This document shows, in pieces, positions 1 to 6,469 of a stretch of 13,477 nt of DNA. Source of the DNA: Chitinophagaceae bacterium UBA2791. Lineage in GTDB: Bacteria > Bacteroidota > Bacteroidia > Chitinophagales > Chitinophagaceae. Each line of letters starts with the position of its first letter. Positions within the stretch are counted from its first letter, which is position 1. The DNA is taken from NCBI GenBank assembly GCA_002352105.1, contig DEHV01000006.1:167214-180690 (forward strand). The letters are read 5' to 3'. The notes under the pieces were generated by a model that searched no databases, had not been told where the DNA came from, and was given only the letters and a program-made list of their open reading frames with translations. The translations under genes were made by a program, and so were the position numbers.

Positions 1-1
1 T

Positions 2-628
2 GCGCTGAAAGATCTTACCCTGACAGAAGTAAGGGAACATTTTGAATTTGCGCAGGGGAAGGTATTGGTGAAACCATTCAAGGTGCGCGTCAAAGACATA
101 GATATGGAAATCGGCGGCATGCATGGATTTGATCAATCCATGGACTACGCCATTCATATGAACGTTCCCCGGTCCATTATCGGCGAAAAAGGAAACCAGC
201 TTGTAAACGACCTGGTCAGTAAGGCCGCCGGGAAGGGCATTCCTGTAAAAGCTGATGAAACCATTAACCTGAACGTACAGATGCTGGGCACCATCGCCCA
301 GCCCGATCTTAAAATAGACCTTAAGGAAAGCGCGAAAAGCCTGGCCGACGATCTCAAGCAACAGACCCAGGAATTCGTGCAGGCCAAGGTAGACAGCGCC
401 AAACAGGCAGTCGCCGATACCCTGCAGGCGCTTAAAAAAGAAGCGGTTAAAGAGGTCTCAACTAAACTAAAAGAAGAACTGTTCGGCAAAAAAGACAGCG
501 CCGCCACAGCCGATAGCAGCAAAACAACAGCCACAGATCCGCAAACCCGTATTAAGGAGTCTGCCAGGGGATTGCTGGAAAATATAAACCCTCTTAAAAA
601 GAAGAAAACAGATTCTACCGCAAAATAA
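2..628 (+). CDS. AsmA-family protein, C-terminal part (5' end outside window)
   Basis: The frame is open from the first complete codon at base 2 to the TAA at 626-628, so the gene enters from the left; the TTG at 65 is not a real start. The visible 208 residues begin with a beta-rich stretch (VREHFEFAQGKVLVKPFKV, then DMEIGGMHGFDQSMDY) typical of the C-terminal domain of AsmA-like proteins of Bacteroidota. This is followed by a 'GxxGNQLVNDLV' segment and the NLNVQMLGT...PDLKIDL strand. The last ~90 residues are a charged Lys/Ala/Asp-rich helix likely to form a coiled coil, ending in a lysine cluster (NPLKKKK). AsmA-like proteins are anchored in the inner membrane, reach into the periplasm, and are linked to outer-membrane lipid or protein homeostasis. 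The specific role of this one cannot be read from the fragment. Confidence 0.82.
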   Translation, partial: ALKDLTLTEVREHFEFAQGKVLVKPFKVRVKDIDMEIGGMHGFDQSMDYAIHMNVPRSIIGEKGNQLVNDLVSKAAGKGIPVKADETINLNVQMLGTIAQPDLKIDLKESAKSLADDLKQQTQEFVQAKVDSAKQAVADTLQALKKEAVKEVSTKLKEELFGKKDSAATADSSKTTATDPQTRIKESARGLLENINPLKKKKTDSTAK

Positions 629-633
629 GGGAG

Positions 634-666
634 TTGCCAATCTATCAACCTTTTACCCTATTTTTG
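634..666 (+). promoter_or_regulatory. Candidate Bacteroidota promoter for hppA
   Basis: TATTTTTG at 659-666 matches the -7 consensus TAnnTTTG exactly. A TTG at 634-636 lies 22 bp upstream, near where the -33 element (TTTG/TTG) is expected. The start site would be about 670, giving a leader of roughly 29 nt before the ATG at 699. The 70-nt gap after the AsmA-like gene shows no terminator, so read-through is also possible. Confidence 0.45.
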
Positions 667-698
667 CCCCCTCAAATTTTGAAAAAGAAATACTGTTT

Positions 699-2927
699 AT
701 GGACAAATTGATCTTCCTGGTTCCGGTGATGGGGGCCATCGGCTTGTTGTATACGTTTATTAAATTCAGTTGGGTCACGAAGCAGGATGCGGGCACTTCC
801 CGTATGAAAGAAATCAGCAATTATATCGCTGAAGGCGCGATGGCTTTTCTTAAAGCCGAATGGAAGATCCTTACCTATTTTGTCGTTATCGCAGCAGTAT
901 TGCTTGCTTTCATGGGAACGAGGAACCCTAACTCCCACTGGAGCATAGCGATTGCCTTTATTATAGGCGCTTTTTTCAGCGCCCTGGCCGGATATATCGG
1001 CATGCGGATCGCTACCAAAGCGAATGTGCGCACCGCCCAGGCAGCCCGCACCAGCCTTAGCAAGGCGCTGGCCGTGTCCTTTACCGGCGGATCTGTAATG
1101 GGACTCGGCGTGGCAGGTCTTGCCGTACTTGGATTGGGAGGATTATTCCTTATCCTCAGGATGATACTGGCTCCCGAAGCCGCTGTAGACTCCGTTGAAA
1201 TGGTCAGAACCATAGAAGTGCTTACCGGGTTTTCCTTAGGCGCAGAATCCATAGCCTTGTTCGCCCGCGTTGGCGGAGGCATTTATACCAAGGCGGCCGA
1301 CGTAGGGGCCGACCTGGTGGGCAAGGTAGAAGCCGGCATCCCCGAAGACGACCCCCGCAACCCCGCCACCATTGCCGATAATGTCGGCGACAATGTCGGG
1401 GACGTTGCCGGAATGGGCGCCGATCTGTTCGGCTCCTATGTAGCCACTGTTTTAGCCACCATGGTACTCGGACAGGAAACCACTTCAGTAGACGCTTTCG
1501 GAGGGCTTGCGCCCATCCTGCTGCCGATGCTGATCGCAGGCATAGGCATCTTATTTTCAATTGTAGGCACATTGTTCGTCAGGATAAGCGATGCTGCGGG
1601 CGTTAACACCGCCGTAGTGCAGAAGGCCCTGAACATGGGCAACTGGGGTTCCATCATACTCACCGCTGCAGGTTGTGCGGCCCTGGTTTATTATATACTT
1701 CCCGAAACCATGATCCTGCGCGATCAGGAATTCACCAAATGGGGCGTGCTGGGCGCCATAGCCGTAGGGTTGGTAGTGGGAACGCTCATGAGCATTATTA
1801 CGGAATACTATACGGCAATGGGCAAACGCCCGGTGGACAGCATTGTCCGACAATCCGGGACCGGCCATGCCACCAATATTATCGGTGGACTGGCAATAGG
1901 AATGGAAAGCGCCTTCCTGCCGATCCTGGTATTGGCCGCAGGCATCTGGGGCTCTTACGAATGCGCAGGTCTGTACGGCGTAGCCATTGCGGCAGCGGGC
2001 ATGATGGCCACCACCGCCATGCAGCTGGCCATTGACGCTTTCGGACCGATTGCCGATAATGCAGGGGGCATTGCTGAAATGAGCGAACTGCCCAAGGAAG
2101 TGCGCGAAAAAACAGATGTGCTCGACGCCGTAGGCAACACCACCGCCGCAACCGGAAAGGGATTTGCCATCGCTTCCGCCGCCTTAACGGCGCTGGCTCT
2201 GTTTGCCGCTTATGTAGGCGTGATCAATCACAATGGTTTTGAAATGGCAGGCATCGATATCTATAAAGCAAAAGTATTGGCCAGCCTGTTCATAGGCGGC
2301 ATGATCCCCTTTATCTTTTCTTCCCTGGCCATCCGTGCGGTGGGACAGGCGGCAATGAGCATGGTAGAAGAAGTACGCCGCCAGTTCCGGAGCATCCCCG
2401 GCATCATGGAGGGAACCGGCAAACCCGAATACGATAAATGCGTGGCGATATCCACCGAAGCGTCCATCAAAAAAATGATGCTGCCCGGAGCCATTGCCCT
2501 GCTCTCCCCCATTGCGATCGGTTTCTTATTGGGCCCTGAGGCGTTAGGAGGTTTCCTAGCCGGCGCTACCGTTAGCGGCGTGCTGATGGGCATTTTCCAG
2601 AACAATGCCGGCGGCGCCTGGGACAACGCTAAAAAATCTTTTGAGAAAGGCGCGGATATCAATGGCGTCATTTATCAGAAAGGCAGCGAGCCGCATAAGG
2701 CGGCAGTTACCGGCGATACTGTAGGAGACCCCTTTAAAGACACTTCCGGACCTTCCATGAATATCCTGATCAAGCTGATGTCCATCGTTTCGTTGGTGAT
2801 CGCTCCTACCCTGGCATCCATGCATAGCAACGGCGAAGCGCATGCAGGCGCTACCGAAACCAAACAAAGCGTTACGTCGGCAAAGGAAATAAAGAGTATA
2901 GACGAAAAAAGCGCGTTGTTGAAATAA
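699..2927 (+). CDS. hppA: Membrane-bound ion-translocating pyrophosphatase, K+-dependent type
   Basis: A 742-residue polytopic protein, close to the usual 660-770 of the family. It hydrolyses cytoplasmic pyrophosphate and uses the energy to pump Na+ and/or H+ across the inner membrane. The active-site acidic motifs are present: D201-V-G-A-D205-L-V-G-K209-V-E211, then EDDPRNP (216-222) and the paired DNVGDNVGD (227-235), followed by GADLFGSY. A third acidic cluster, DAFGPIADNAGG, lies at 446-457, and the C-terminal NNAGGAWDNAKK (635-646) and GDTVGDPFKDTSGP motifs are intact. GNTTAA at 479-484 has Ala where K+-independent enzymes carry Lys, which is the established marker of the potassium-dependent subfamily. 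That subfamily contains Na+ pumps, H+ pumps and dual Na+/H+ pumps, and I cannot decide among them by eye. The last ~35 residues form a hydrophilic low-complexity tail after the final helix. The gene has its own candidate promoter and a terminator 160 nt after the stop. Confidence 0.97.
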   Translation: MDKLIFLVPVMGAIGLLYTFIKFSWVTKQDAGTSRMKEISNYIAEGAMAFLKAEWKILTYFVVIAAVLLAFMGTRNPNSHWSIAIAFIIGAFFSALAGYIGMRIATKANVRTAQAARTSLSKALAVSFTGGSVMGLGVAGLAVLGLGGLFLILRMILAPEAAVDSVEMVRTIEVLTGFSLGAESIALFARVGGGIYTKAADVGADLVGKVEAGIPEDDPRNPATIADNVGDNVGDVAGMGADLFGSYVATVLATMVLGQETTSVDAFGGLAPILLPMLIAGIGILFSIVGTLFVRISDAAGVNTAVVQKALNMGNWGSIILTAAGCAALVYYILPETMILRDQEFTKWGVLGAIAVGLVVGTLMSIITEYYTAMGKRPVDSIVRQSGTGHATNIIGGLAIGMESAFLPILVLAAGIWGSYECAGLYGVAIAAAGMMATTAMQLAIDAFGPIADNAGGIAEMSELPKEVREKTDVLDAVGNTTAATGKGFAIASAALTALALFAAYVGVINHNGFEMAGIDIYKAKVLASLFIGGMIPFIFSSLAIRAVGQAAMSMVEEVRRQFRSIPGIMEGTGKPEYDKCVAISTEASIKKMMLPGAIALLSPIAIGFLLGPEALGGFLAGATVSGVLMGIFQNNAGGAWDNAKKSFEKGADINGVIYQKGSEPHKAAVTGDTVGDPFKDTSGPSMNILIKLMSIVSLVIAPTLASMHSNGEAHAGATETKQSVTSAKEIKSIDEKSALLK

Positions 2928-3244
2928 CCCTCGGAAATACTAACCCGATAGGGTATGCGAAATTAAGACCTGTCTGCATCGACAACTTCTTCGGATACTC
3001 TGGCGACTAAAGCATAGTATAGCCAACCAATGATTTTGTTTGCTTACGATCAGTGGCAAACAGGGATTCAACAAAAATAATTGCTTGGAAGAGGCTGCAT
3101 CAATGCAGCTTCTTTTTATTCGGATACCTATGAAGGCAAATTCGCCTACGCAATTCCCAAGCCCTTTGTTTTCGTTTCGACAGCCGCTTTCTTGTTTCTT
3201 CTTTCTATCTTTACTCTTATACAAGACCAGGTCATCTTTTGCCT
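2928..3244. other. Intergenic region between hppA and the Crp/Fnr gene
   Basis: No convincing coding sequence is visible in these 317 nt; short frames here lack family resemblance and run through the terminator. Three structures are seen. The first is a 7-bp inverted repeat, TGTTTGC 3037-3043 with GCAAACA 3056-3062. The second is the terminator hairpin at 3088-3119. The third is a 14-bp dyad AGGCAAATTCGCCT at 3134-3147 (12 of 14 positions symmetric), about 100 nt before the regulator's ATG and a possible operator. TATCTTTA at 3206-3213 is one base off the -7 consensus and could be the promoter of the regulator gene, giving a leader of about 27 nt. Confidence 0.6.
3088..3119 (+). terminator. 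Rho-independent terminator after hppA
   Basis: GAAGAGGCTGCAT (3088-3100) pairs with ATGCAGCTTCTTT (3103-3115) almost throughout, counting G-T wobbles. In practice this leaves a TCAA tetraloop, and the hairpin is followed by a T-rich run ending TTTTTATT. This is the strongest hairpin-plus-T-tract in the window. It separates hppA from the regulator gene that follows. Confidence 0.72.
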
Positions 3245-3868
3245 ATGGAATCGCTGCATAACCTTTCGGCTATTAATGCTTCTCCTGAATTAAGAAAAAG
3301 GCTGGAGCAGTACGGAATCGTAAAAACTTTTTCGGAGGGGGCTCCCATCCTGAACGAAAACGCCTATATCCGGGCTATACCTATCGTACTGCAGGGCAGC
3401 ATCCGGGTGATGCGGACGGACGAGGATGGAAAGGAGATCCTGCTTTATTATATAAGACCGGGCGAAAGCTGCATCATGTCCTTCCTCGGAGGCCTGCACC
3501 AGGATACCAGCAAGGTGAAAGCCATTGCGGAAGAAGAAACTGAAGTTTTACTGGCGCCGGTCGATAAGGTTAGCCTGCTCATCAAGGAATTTCCCGAATG
3601 GCTGGATTATATTTTCCGCTTATACCACAAACGCTTTGAAGAACTACTGGAAGTAGTCAATGCAGTAGCTTTTAAAAAGATGGATGAACGGCTGCTAAAC
3701 CTCATCCGGCGCAAATGCGAGATCTCCCAAACAAAAACGCTGAGCGTCACGCATGAACAGCTTGCGAACGAACTGGGCACCGCCCGCGTAGTGGTTTCCC
3801 GTCTGCTCAAACAAATGGAAGACGAGGGCCTCGTTAAACTCGGCAGAAACAAAATTATCCTTCTGTAA
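3245..3868 (+). CDS. Crp/Fnr-family transcriptional regulator
   Basis: 207 residues when started at the ATG at 3245; an in-frame TTG two codons upstream (3239) is less likely. Residues ~20-115 form a cyclic-nucleotide-binding-type beta barrel (VLQGSIRVMRTDEDGKEILL, then RPGESCIMSFLGG). A dimerisation helix covers ~115-150. A Crp-type winged helix lies at ~150-207 with the recognition region THEQLANELGTARVVVSRLL. The barrel lacks the canonical cAMP-binding RxxS phosphate cassette, as expected for regulators of this Bacteroidota group. Cys76 in the GESC turn and Cys158 before the winged helix are the only cysteines; a redox or sulfur-sensing role for them is inference. The gene precedes a co-directional set of thiol and sulfur-handling genes with only 78 nt between it and DUF302. 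A candidate operator overlaps its stop codon, so it is probably the local activator of those genes. Confidence 0.93.
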   Translation: MESLHNLSAINASPELRKRLEQYGIVKTFSEGAPILNENAYIRAIPIVLQGSIRVMRTDEDGKEILLYYIRPGESCIMSFLGGLHQDTSKVKAIAEEETEVLLAPVDKVSLLIKEFPEWLDYIFRLYHKRFEELLEVVNAVAFKKMDERLLNLIRRKCEISQTKTLSVTHEQLANELGTARVVVSRLLKQMEDEGLVKLGRNKIILL

Positions 3869-3908
3869 CCTAAGTAACCGTAGCCCCCATTCTTTTGATC
3901 CATCTTTG
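3865..3908 (+). promoter_or_regulatory. Candidate Crp/Fnr operator plus -7 box upstream of DUF302 gene
   Basis: GTAACCTAAGTAAC at 3865-3878 is an imperfect palindrome (GTnACnT/AnGTnAC, 10 of 14 positions symmetric) that contains the TAA stop of the regulator gene. CATCTTTG at 3901-3908 is one base from the Bacteroidota -7 consensus TAnnTTTG, and no good -33 element is visible. If transcription starts about 4 nt after that box (near 3912), the dyad is centred at about -40. That is the position of class II activator sites, and it would account for the missing -33 element. The geometry is seen in the sequence; regulator binding is inferred. Confidence 0.45.
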
Positions 3909-3946
3909 CATTGAACCATTTGAATCACTGCAAAAACGGACCAAAG

Positions 3947-4333
3947 ATGAACTACTATTTCTCCAAGACAGTCGACGATCCCATGGATGCTGCCATAGCA
4001 AAGCTCGCGCAAGAGCTTAAAAAAGAAGGGTTCGGCATTCTCACGGAAATTGATATGGCGGCCACGCTTGCGCAAAAGCTCAACGTGCGGATCAACAACT
4101 ATCGGATACTCGGCGCCTGCAATCCGCATTTCGCTTATGAAGCCTTGCAGCAGGAAAACAAGATCGGTCTTATGCTTCCCTGTAATATCGTAGTGCAGCA
4201 GCGGGAAGACGGCAGGACGGAGATCAGCGCCGTTGATCCGGTAGCCTCCATGATGGCCATACCCAATGAATCCCTGGCCAATATCGCCGGGCAGGTAAGG
4301 GAAAAGTTACGCAGCGTGATTGAAAACTGCTAA
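3947..4333 (+). CDS. DUF302-family protein
   Basis: 128 residues from the ATG at 3947; the in-frame TTG at 3911 would add 12 residues without family resemblance and lies at the expected transcription start. The DUF302 pattern is clear: an N-terminal YYFSKTVDDPMDAAIAKL strand-helix, GFGILTEID (residues 29-36), then YRILGACNPHFAYEAL (52-67) and IGLMLPCNIVV (73-83). The family is small, cytoplasmic and of unknown biochemical role. It often sits beside sulfur-transfer and redox genes, as it does here. Cys58 (GACNP) and Cys79 (LPCN) fall in the conserved blocks and could act as a thiol or metal pair; Cys128 is the last residue. It is the first gene of the apparent operon under the candidate Crp/Fnr site. 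Confidence 0.9.
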   Translation: MNYYFSKTVDDPMDAAIAKLAQELKKEGFGILTEIDMAATLAQKLNVRINNYRILGACNPHFAYEALQQENKIGLMLPCNIVVQQREDGRTEISAVDPVASMMAIPNESLANIAGQVREKLRSVIENC

Positions 4334-4440
4334 AGCCTTCCACGAATGCCTGCAACTCATTAACCGCGTCATTTAAGCGACCCGGGATAAAACCTGCCAG
4401 GAGCGGTATACAACAAACAATCAACCTAAAAACACAAGCT

Positions 4441-4902
4441 ATGATACATGAAATCGAAGCGCAATGGATGGGGAAAATGCAATTCAACGCCCTGGTAAAC
4501 GGCCATACCATTATCATGGACGGACCCGAAAAAGTCGGCGGGGAAGATAACGGCCCCATCCCCAAGCCCTTTGTATTAACGGCGCTGGCGGGATGCACCG
4601 GCATGGATATCGCCGCCATCCTGCGCAAGGCGGATAAGCAGGCAGATGATCTCAACATAAAAGTATTGGGAGAGATCAGCAAGAAGCCGCCTATTGAATA
4701 CATTGCCATCCATATCATTTATGATTTTAAAGGGAGCGAAGAAAATAAGGAGGCGGCTTTAAAAGCGGTAACCGATTCCCAGGAAAAATACTGCGGGGTC
4801 AGCAGCATGCTGAAGAAAGCCCTGCCGGTCACCTGGGAAGTGAATTACAACAGCGCCCTGATCTTCACCAATAAGCAAGCCGTCGGGCAAGTTTTAAACT
4901 GA
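4441..4902 (+). CDS. OsmC/Ohr-family thiol peroxidase
   Basis: 153 residues starting at ATG 4441. OsmC-fold proteins reduce organic hydroperoxides, and some act on persulfides, with a pair of cysteines. Both are present: Cys52 in ALAGCTGMD at the start of the central helix, and Cys118 in KYCGVSSML near the C-terminus, with the expected spacing. The N-terminal strand region (residues 1-35, FNALVNGHTIIMDGPE) and the GGEDNGPIPKPFVLTAL substrate-loop segment are typical. The last ~12 residues (IFTNKQAVGQVL) extend a little past the usual end. It follows the DUF302 gene after 107 nt with no terminator between. The setting next to rhodaneses favours a role in sulfane-sulfur or oxidised-thiol detoxification rather than general osmotic stress, but that is inference. 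Confidence 0.92.
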   Translation: MIHEIEAQWMGKMQFNALVNGHTIIMDGPEKVGGEDNGPIPKPFVLTALAGCTGMDIAAILRKADKQADDLNIKVLGEISKKPPIEYIAIHIIYDFKGSEENKEAALKAVTDSQEKYCGVSSMLKKALPVTWEVNYNSALIFTNKQAVGQVLN

Positions 4903-5036
4903 CAGCGCGCATTTCGGGAGCAGCGTTGCAGGTAGGCGGGAACCATCTGGCAATCCTTACAGCAGGCGCTATCCCGGAGCTGCATCCTGCGACAACAACC
5001 GCGACTATTCCGAAAACGCTAAAAAAACAGATAGCC

Positions 5037-5252
5037 ATGAAAGCATTAATAAATCATTTTTGGGTTAAATACAAGTTATCCCTCATCGGCATGGCGGCAG
5101 GCGCTATCGGCGGTTATCTCTATTACTACTTTATCGGTTGCGAAGAGAGTTGTACGATCACTTCCAACCCGGTGAACAGCTCCCTATATGGCGCGTTGAT
5201 GGGAGGCCTCCTGTTCAATATCCTCAAAAAAGAAAAGATCATTAAACCTTAA
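5037..5252 (+). CDS. DUF6132-family small membrane protein
   Basis: 71 residues from the ATG at 5037. The frame stays open upstream to a TTG at 4926, but the extra 37 residues are Thr/Pro/Ala-rich with no family look, so the ATG is preferred. There are two hydrophobic segments, SLIGMAAGAIGGYLYYYFIG (residues 15-34) and SSLYGALMGGLLFNIL (48-63). A short loop between them carries C35-E-E-S-C39 followed by TITSNPVNS. The GGYLYYYFIGC...SNPVNSSLYGALMGGLL pattern is what I recognise as DUF6132 of Bacteroidota, a family of unknown function usually found beside rhodanese genes. The CxxxC pair at the membrane surface suggests thiol or sulfur-species contact. Only 5 nt separate its stop from the next rhodanese ATG, so the two are probably cotranscribed and translationally coupled. 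Confidence 0.82.
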   Translation: MKALINHFWVKYKLSLIGMAAGAIGGYLYYYFIGCEESCTITSNPVNSSLYGALMGGLLFNILKKEKIIKP

Positions 5253-5257
5253 ACATC

Positions 5258-5512
5258 ATGATTGCCAAAACCATTATAGACGTAAGAAGCCGGGCGGAGT
5301 TTGACTACAACAATGCTCCGGGAAGCATCAATATTCCCCTGCAGGAGATACCCGAACGCCTGGAAGAGATCAAGAAAATGCCCCAGCCGGTCATCTTTTG
5401 CTGCGCCAGCGGCGCCAGAAGCGCGGAAGCTGTTCAATGGCTTTCCGGAAAAGGGGTCAATTGCAGAAACATAGGTTCCTGGCGGGACATCGGCTGCCTG
5501 GAAAAACAATAA
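5258..5512 (+). CDS. Single-domain rhodanese (sulfurtransferase), short form
   Basis: 84 residues, a compact single rhodanese domain (typical single domains are ~100). The N-terminal IIDVRSRAEFDYNNAPGSIN block (residues 6-25) gives the DVR...EF...GSINIPL signature. The active-site loop is C49-A-S-G-A-R54-S55, which matches CxxGxR[ST] with Cys49 as the persulfide-carrying residue; Cys48 precedes it. Cys69 and Cys80 are further, non-catalytic cysteines near the C-terminus. There is no signal peptide, so it is cytoplasmic. It moves sulfane sulfur between thiols or to cyanide-like acceptors; the natural acceptor is unknown. It follows the DUF6132 gene by 5 nt. Confidence 0.93.
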   Translation: MIAKTIIDVRSRAEFDYNNAPGSINIPLQEIPERLEEIKKMPQPVIFCCASGARSAEAVQWLSGKGVNCRNIGSWRDIGCLEKQ

Positions 5513-5594
5513 CAATTATAAACCAGGCTTAGAACCAGGTCAGGGCCATGCGCTTTTAAGGATCGCCGGGATATTAGCCATTAAACTATTTACC

Positions 5595-5909
5595 ATGTTC
5601 TCTTTTATAAAAAACTTACTGGGGATAGGCCCCAAAACAGACTACGCCGCATTGCTGCGACAGGGAGCAATGATCATTGACGTCAGAACGCCGGAGGAAT
5701 ACCGAAACGGACATCTTCCAAGATCTGTAAATATTCCCCTGGATACGCTAAAGCGACGCCTGGGAGATCTTGAAAAAGACAGGCGCATCATCGCCTGCTG
5801 CGCTTCAGGAATGCGGAGCGGACTGGCAAAACGCATACTGCGATCCCATGGTTTCAGGGAAGTATACAACGGGGGATCATGGACCAATCTGAAATCGCTG
5901 ATTCATTAA
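5595..5909 (+). CDS. Single-domain rhodanese (sulfurtransferase), second copy
   Basis: 104 residues from ATG 5595. A ~15-residue N-terminal helix (MFSFIKNLLGIG) precedes the domain and may lie on the membrane. Motifs are IIDVRTPEEYRNGHLPRSVN (residues 27-46) and the active loop C69-A-S-G-M-R74-S75 with a CC doublet as in the first copy. The YNGGSW ending (91-96) is typical of the family. It shares layout and the CCASGxRS loop with the upstream rhodanese, so the two look like an old tandem duplication, although flanking sequence has diverged. It stands 82 nt after the first copy and 20 nt before the DUF2892 gene. Confidence 0.94.
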   Translation: MFSFIKNLLGIGPKTDYAALLRQGAMIIDVRTPEEYRNGHLPRSVNIPLDTLKRRLGDLEKDRRIIACCASGMRSGLAKRILRSHGFREVYNGGSWTNLKSLIH

Positions 5910-5929
5910 TATTAAAACGTTCATCAAAT

Positions 5930-6157
5930 ATGAAAACGATCAGGCAGAACCTATTCCAAAACTGGCATTTGATGCGCTGGGTCAGGCTCGCATTGGGCGC
6001 TTACATAGCTTATTACGCTATCGGTCACGCGGATATTCTTTCCGGATTGATTGCCGCATTTTTTCTTTTCCAGGCATTTACCAATACCGGTTGCGCAGGA
6101 GGCAGCTGCGCCGTTCCGCCCCCCAAATCGCGTTCAGGCGAAAACGTTCAGGAATAG
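5930..6157 (+). CDS. DUF2892-family (YgaP-like) membrane protein
   Basis: 75 residues from ATG 5930; an in-frame ATG at 5879 lies inside the preceding rhodanese gene and is rejected. The N-terminal NWHLMRWVRLALGAYIAYYA leads into two hydrophobic helices (about residues 18-33 and 37-53). Then comes a cysteine motif, C55-A-G-G-S-C60, and a hydrophilic Pro-rich tail. In E. coli YgaP the equivalent DUF2892 segment is fused to a rhodanese domain and forms the membrane anchor. Here the rhodanese and the DUF2892 part are separate neighbours 20 nt apart, consistent with a split version of the same complex. It is the last gene of the apparent operon. Confidence 0.88.
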   Translation: MKTIRQNLFQNWHLMRWVRLALGAYIAYYAIGHADILSGLIAAFFLFQAFTNTGCAGGSCAVPPPKSRSGENVQE

Positions 6158-6469
6158 ACGCGCATCTTATGAGAATAAGCTTCCGCCTTATTTCCCACGG
6201 CGGCTGTTTACGCATATCCTTTCTTTGAGCTGGCGCGCGCTCGAATCACGCCGAATTGATCCGGCGCTGATCCGTTGACCGCCAACGAGCCTGCTTTTAT
6301 CCGAATAAACGGCCGCGACGTATCAGCCCTATCAGTAACCAGTCAATTTCTCCTAAACCAAGGACGATCCCGCTTTTGCAATCCCGGATCGCCTTAATTA
6401 AATATTTTTTAACGCCGGGCGGTTATCAACTTACGAAGCGTATCGTAAATTTGGTTAAAAGCTATTATT
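6158..6469. other. Intergenic region, sulfur operon to blaI-type gene
   Basis: No gene is supported in these 312 nt; a 19-codon frame from 6170 (MRISFRL...) has nothing to recommend it. A weak hairpin, CGATCC (6365-6370) with GGATCG (6386-6391), is followed after about 11 nt by a TATTTTTT run. It is the best available candidate for ending the sulfur operon but is poor. Short GC-rich inverted repeats at 6183-6203 lack a T tract. The last 40 nt hold the promoter and operator of the next gene. Confidence 0.5.
6431..6453 (+). promoter_or_regulatory. Promoter with overlapping inverted repeat (candidate BlaI-type operator)
   Basis: TTACGA (6431-6436) and TCGTAA (6443-6448) form a perfect inverted repeat with a 6-nt spacer. 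The right arm overlaps TAAATTTG (6446-6453), an exact match to the Bacteroidota -7 box TAnnTTTG. The start site would be about 6457, 13 nt before the ATG. BlaI/MecI repressors are known to bind dyads that overlap their own promoters, so autorepression of this gene pair is the natural reading. The motif differs from the TACAnnTGTA type of staphylococci, and binding is inferred from position. Confidence 0.6.

Noticed and set aside
154..648. 164-codon open frame on the minus strand inside the AsmA-like gene
   Set aside because: It is antisense to a clearly recognisable coding region and its translation is low-complexity Ser/Leu/Ala-rich without family resemblance.
1222..1572. Open frames antisense to hppA here and elsewhere along 875-2863
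   Set aside because: hppA is unmistakable throughout; the antisense products are Arg/Trp- or Ser/Ala/Pro-rich shadows of a GC-balanced gene.
3040..3293. Two overlapping plus frames of 70-73 codons before the Crp/Fnr gene
   Set aside because: They run through the terminator hairpin and into the regulator gene in other frames, and show only a Phe/Leu-rich stretch from T-rich DNA.
4926..5036. 37-codon N-terminal extension of the DUF6132 protein from a TTG
   Set aside because: The extension has no hydrophobic or conserved character, while the ATG at 5037 gives the usual size and N-terminus of the family.
5879..5929. 17-codon extension of the DUF2892 protein
   Set aside because: It would overlap the end of the rhodanese gene and adds residues before the typical NWHLMRWVR beginning; ATG 5930 fits better.
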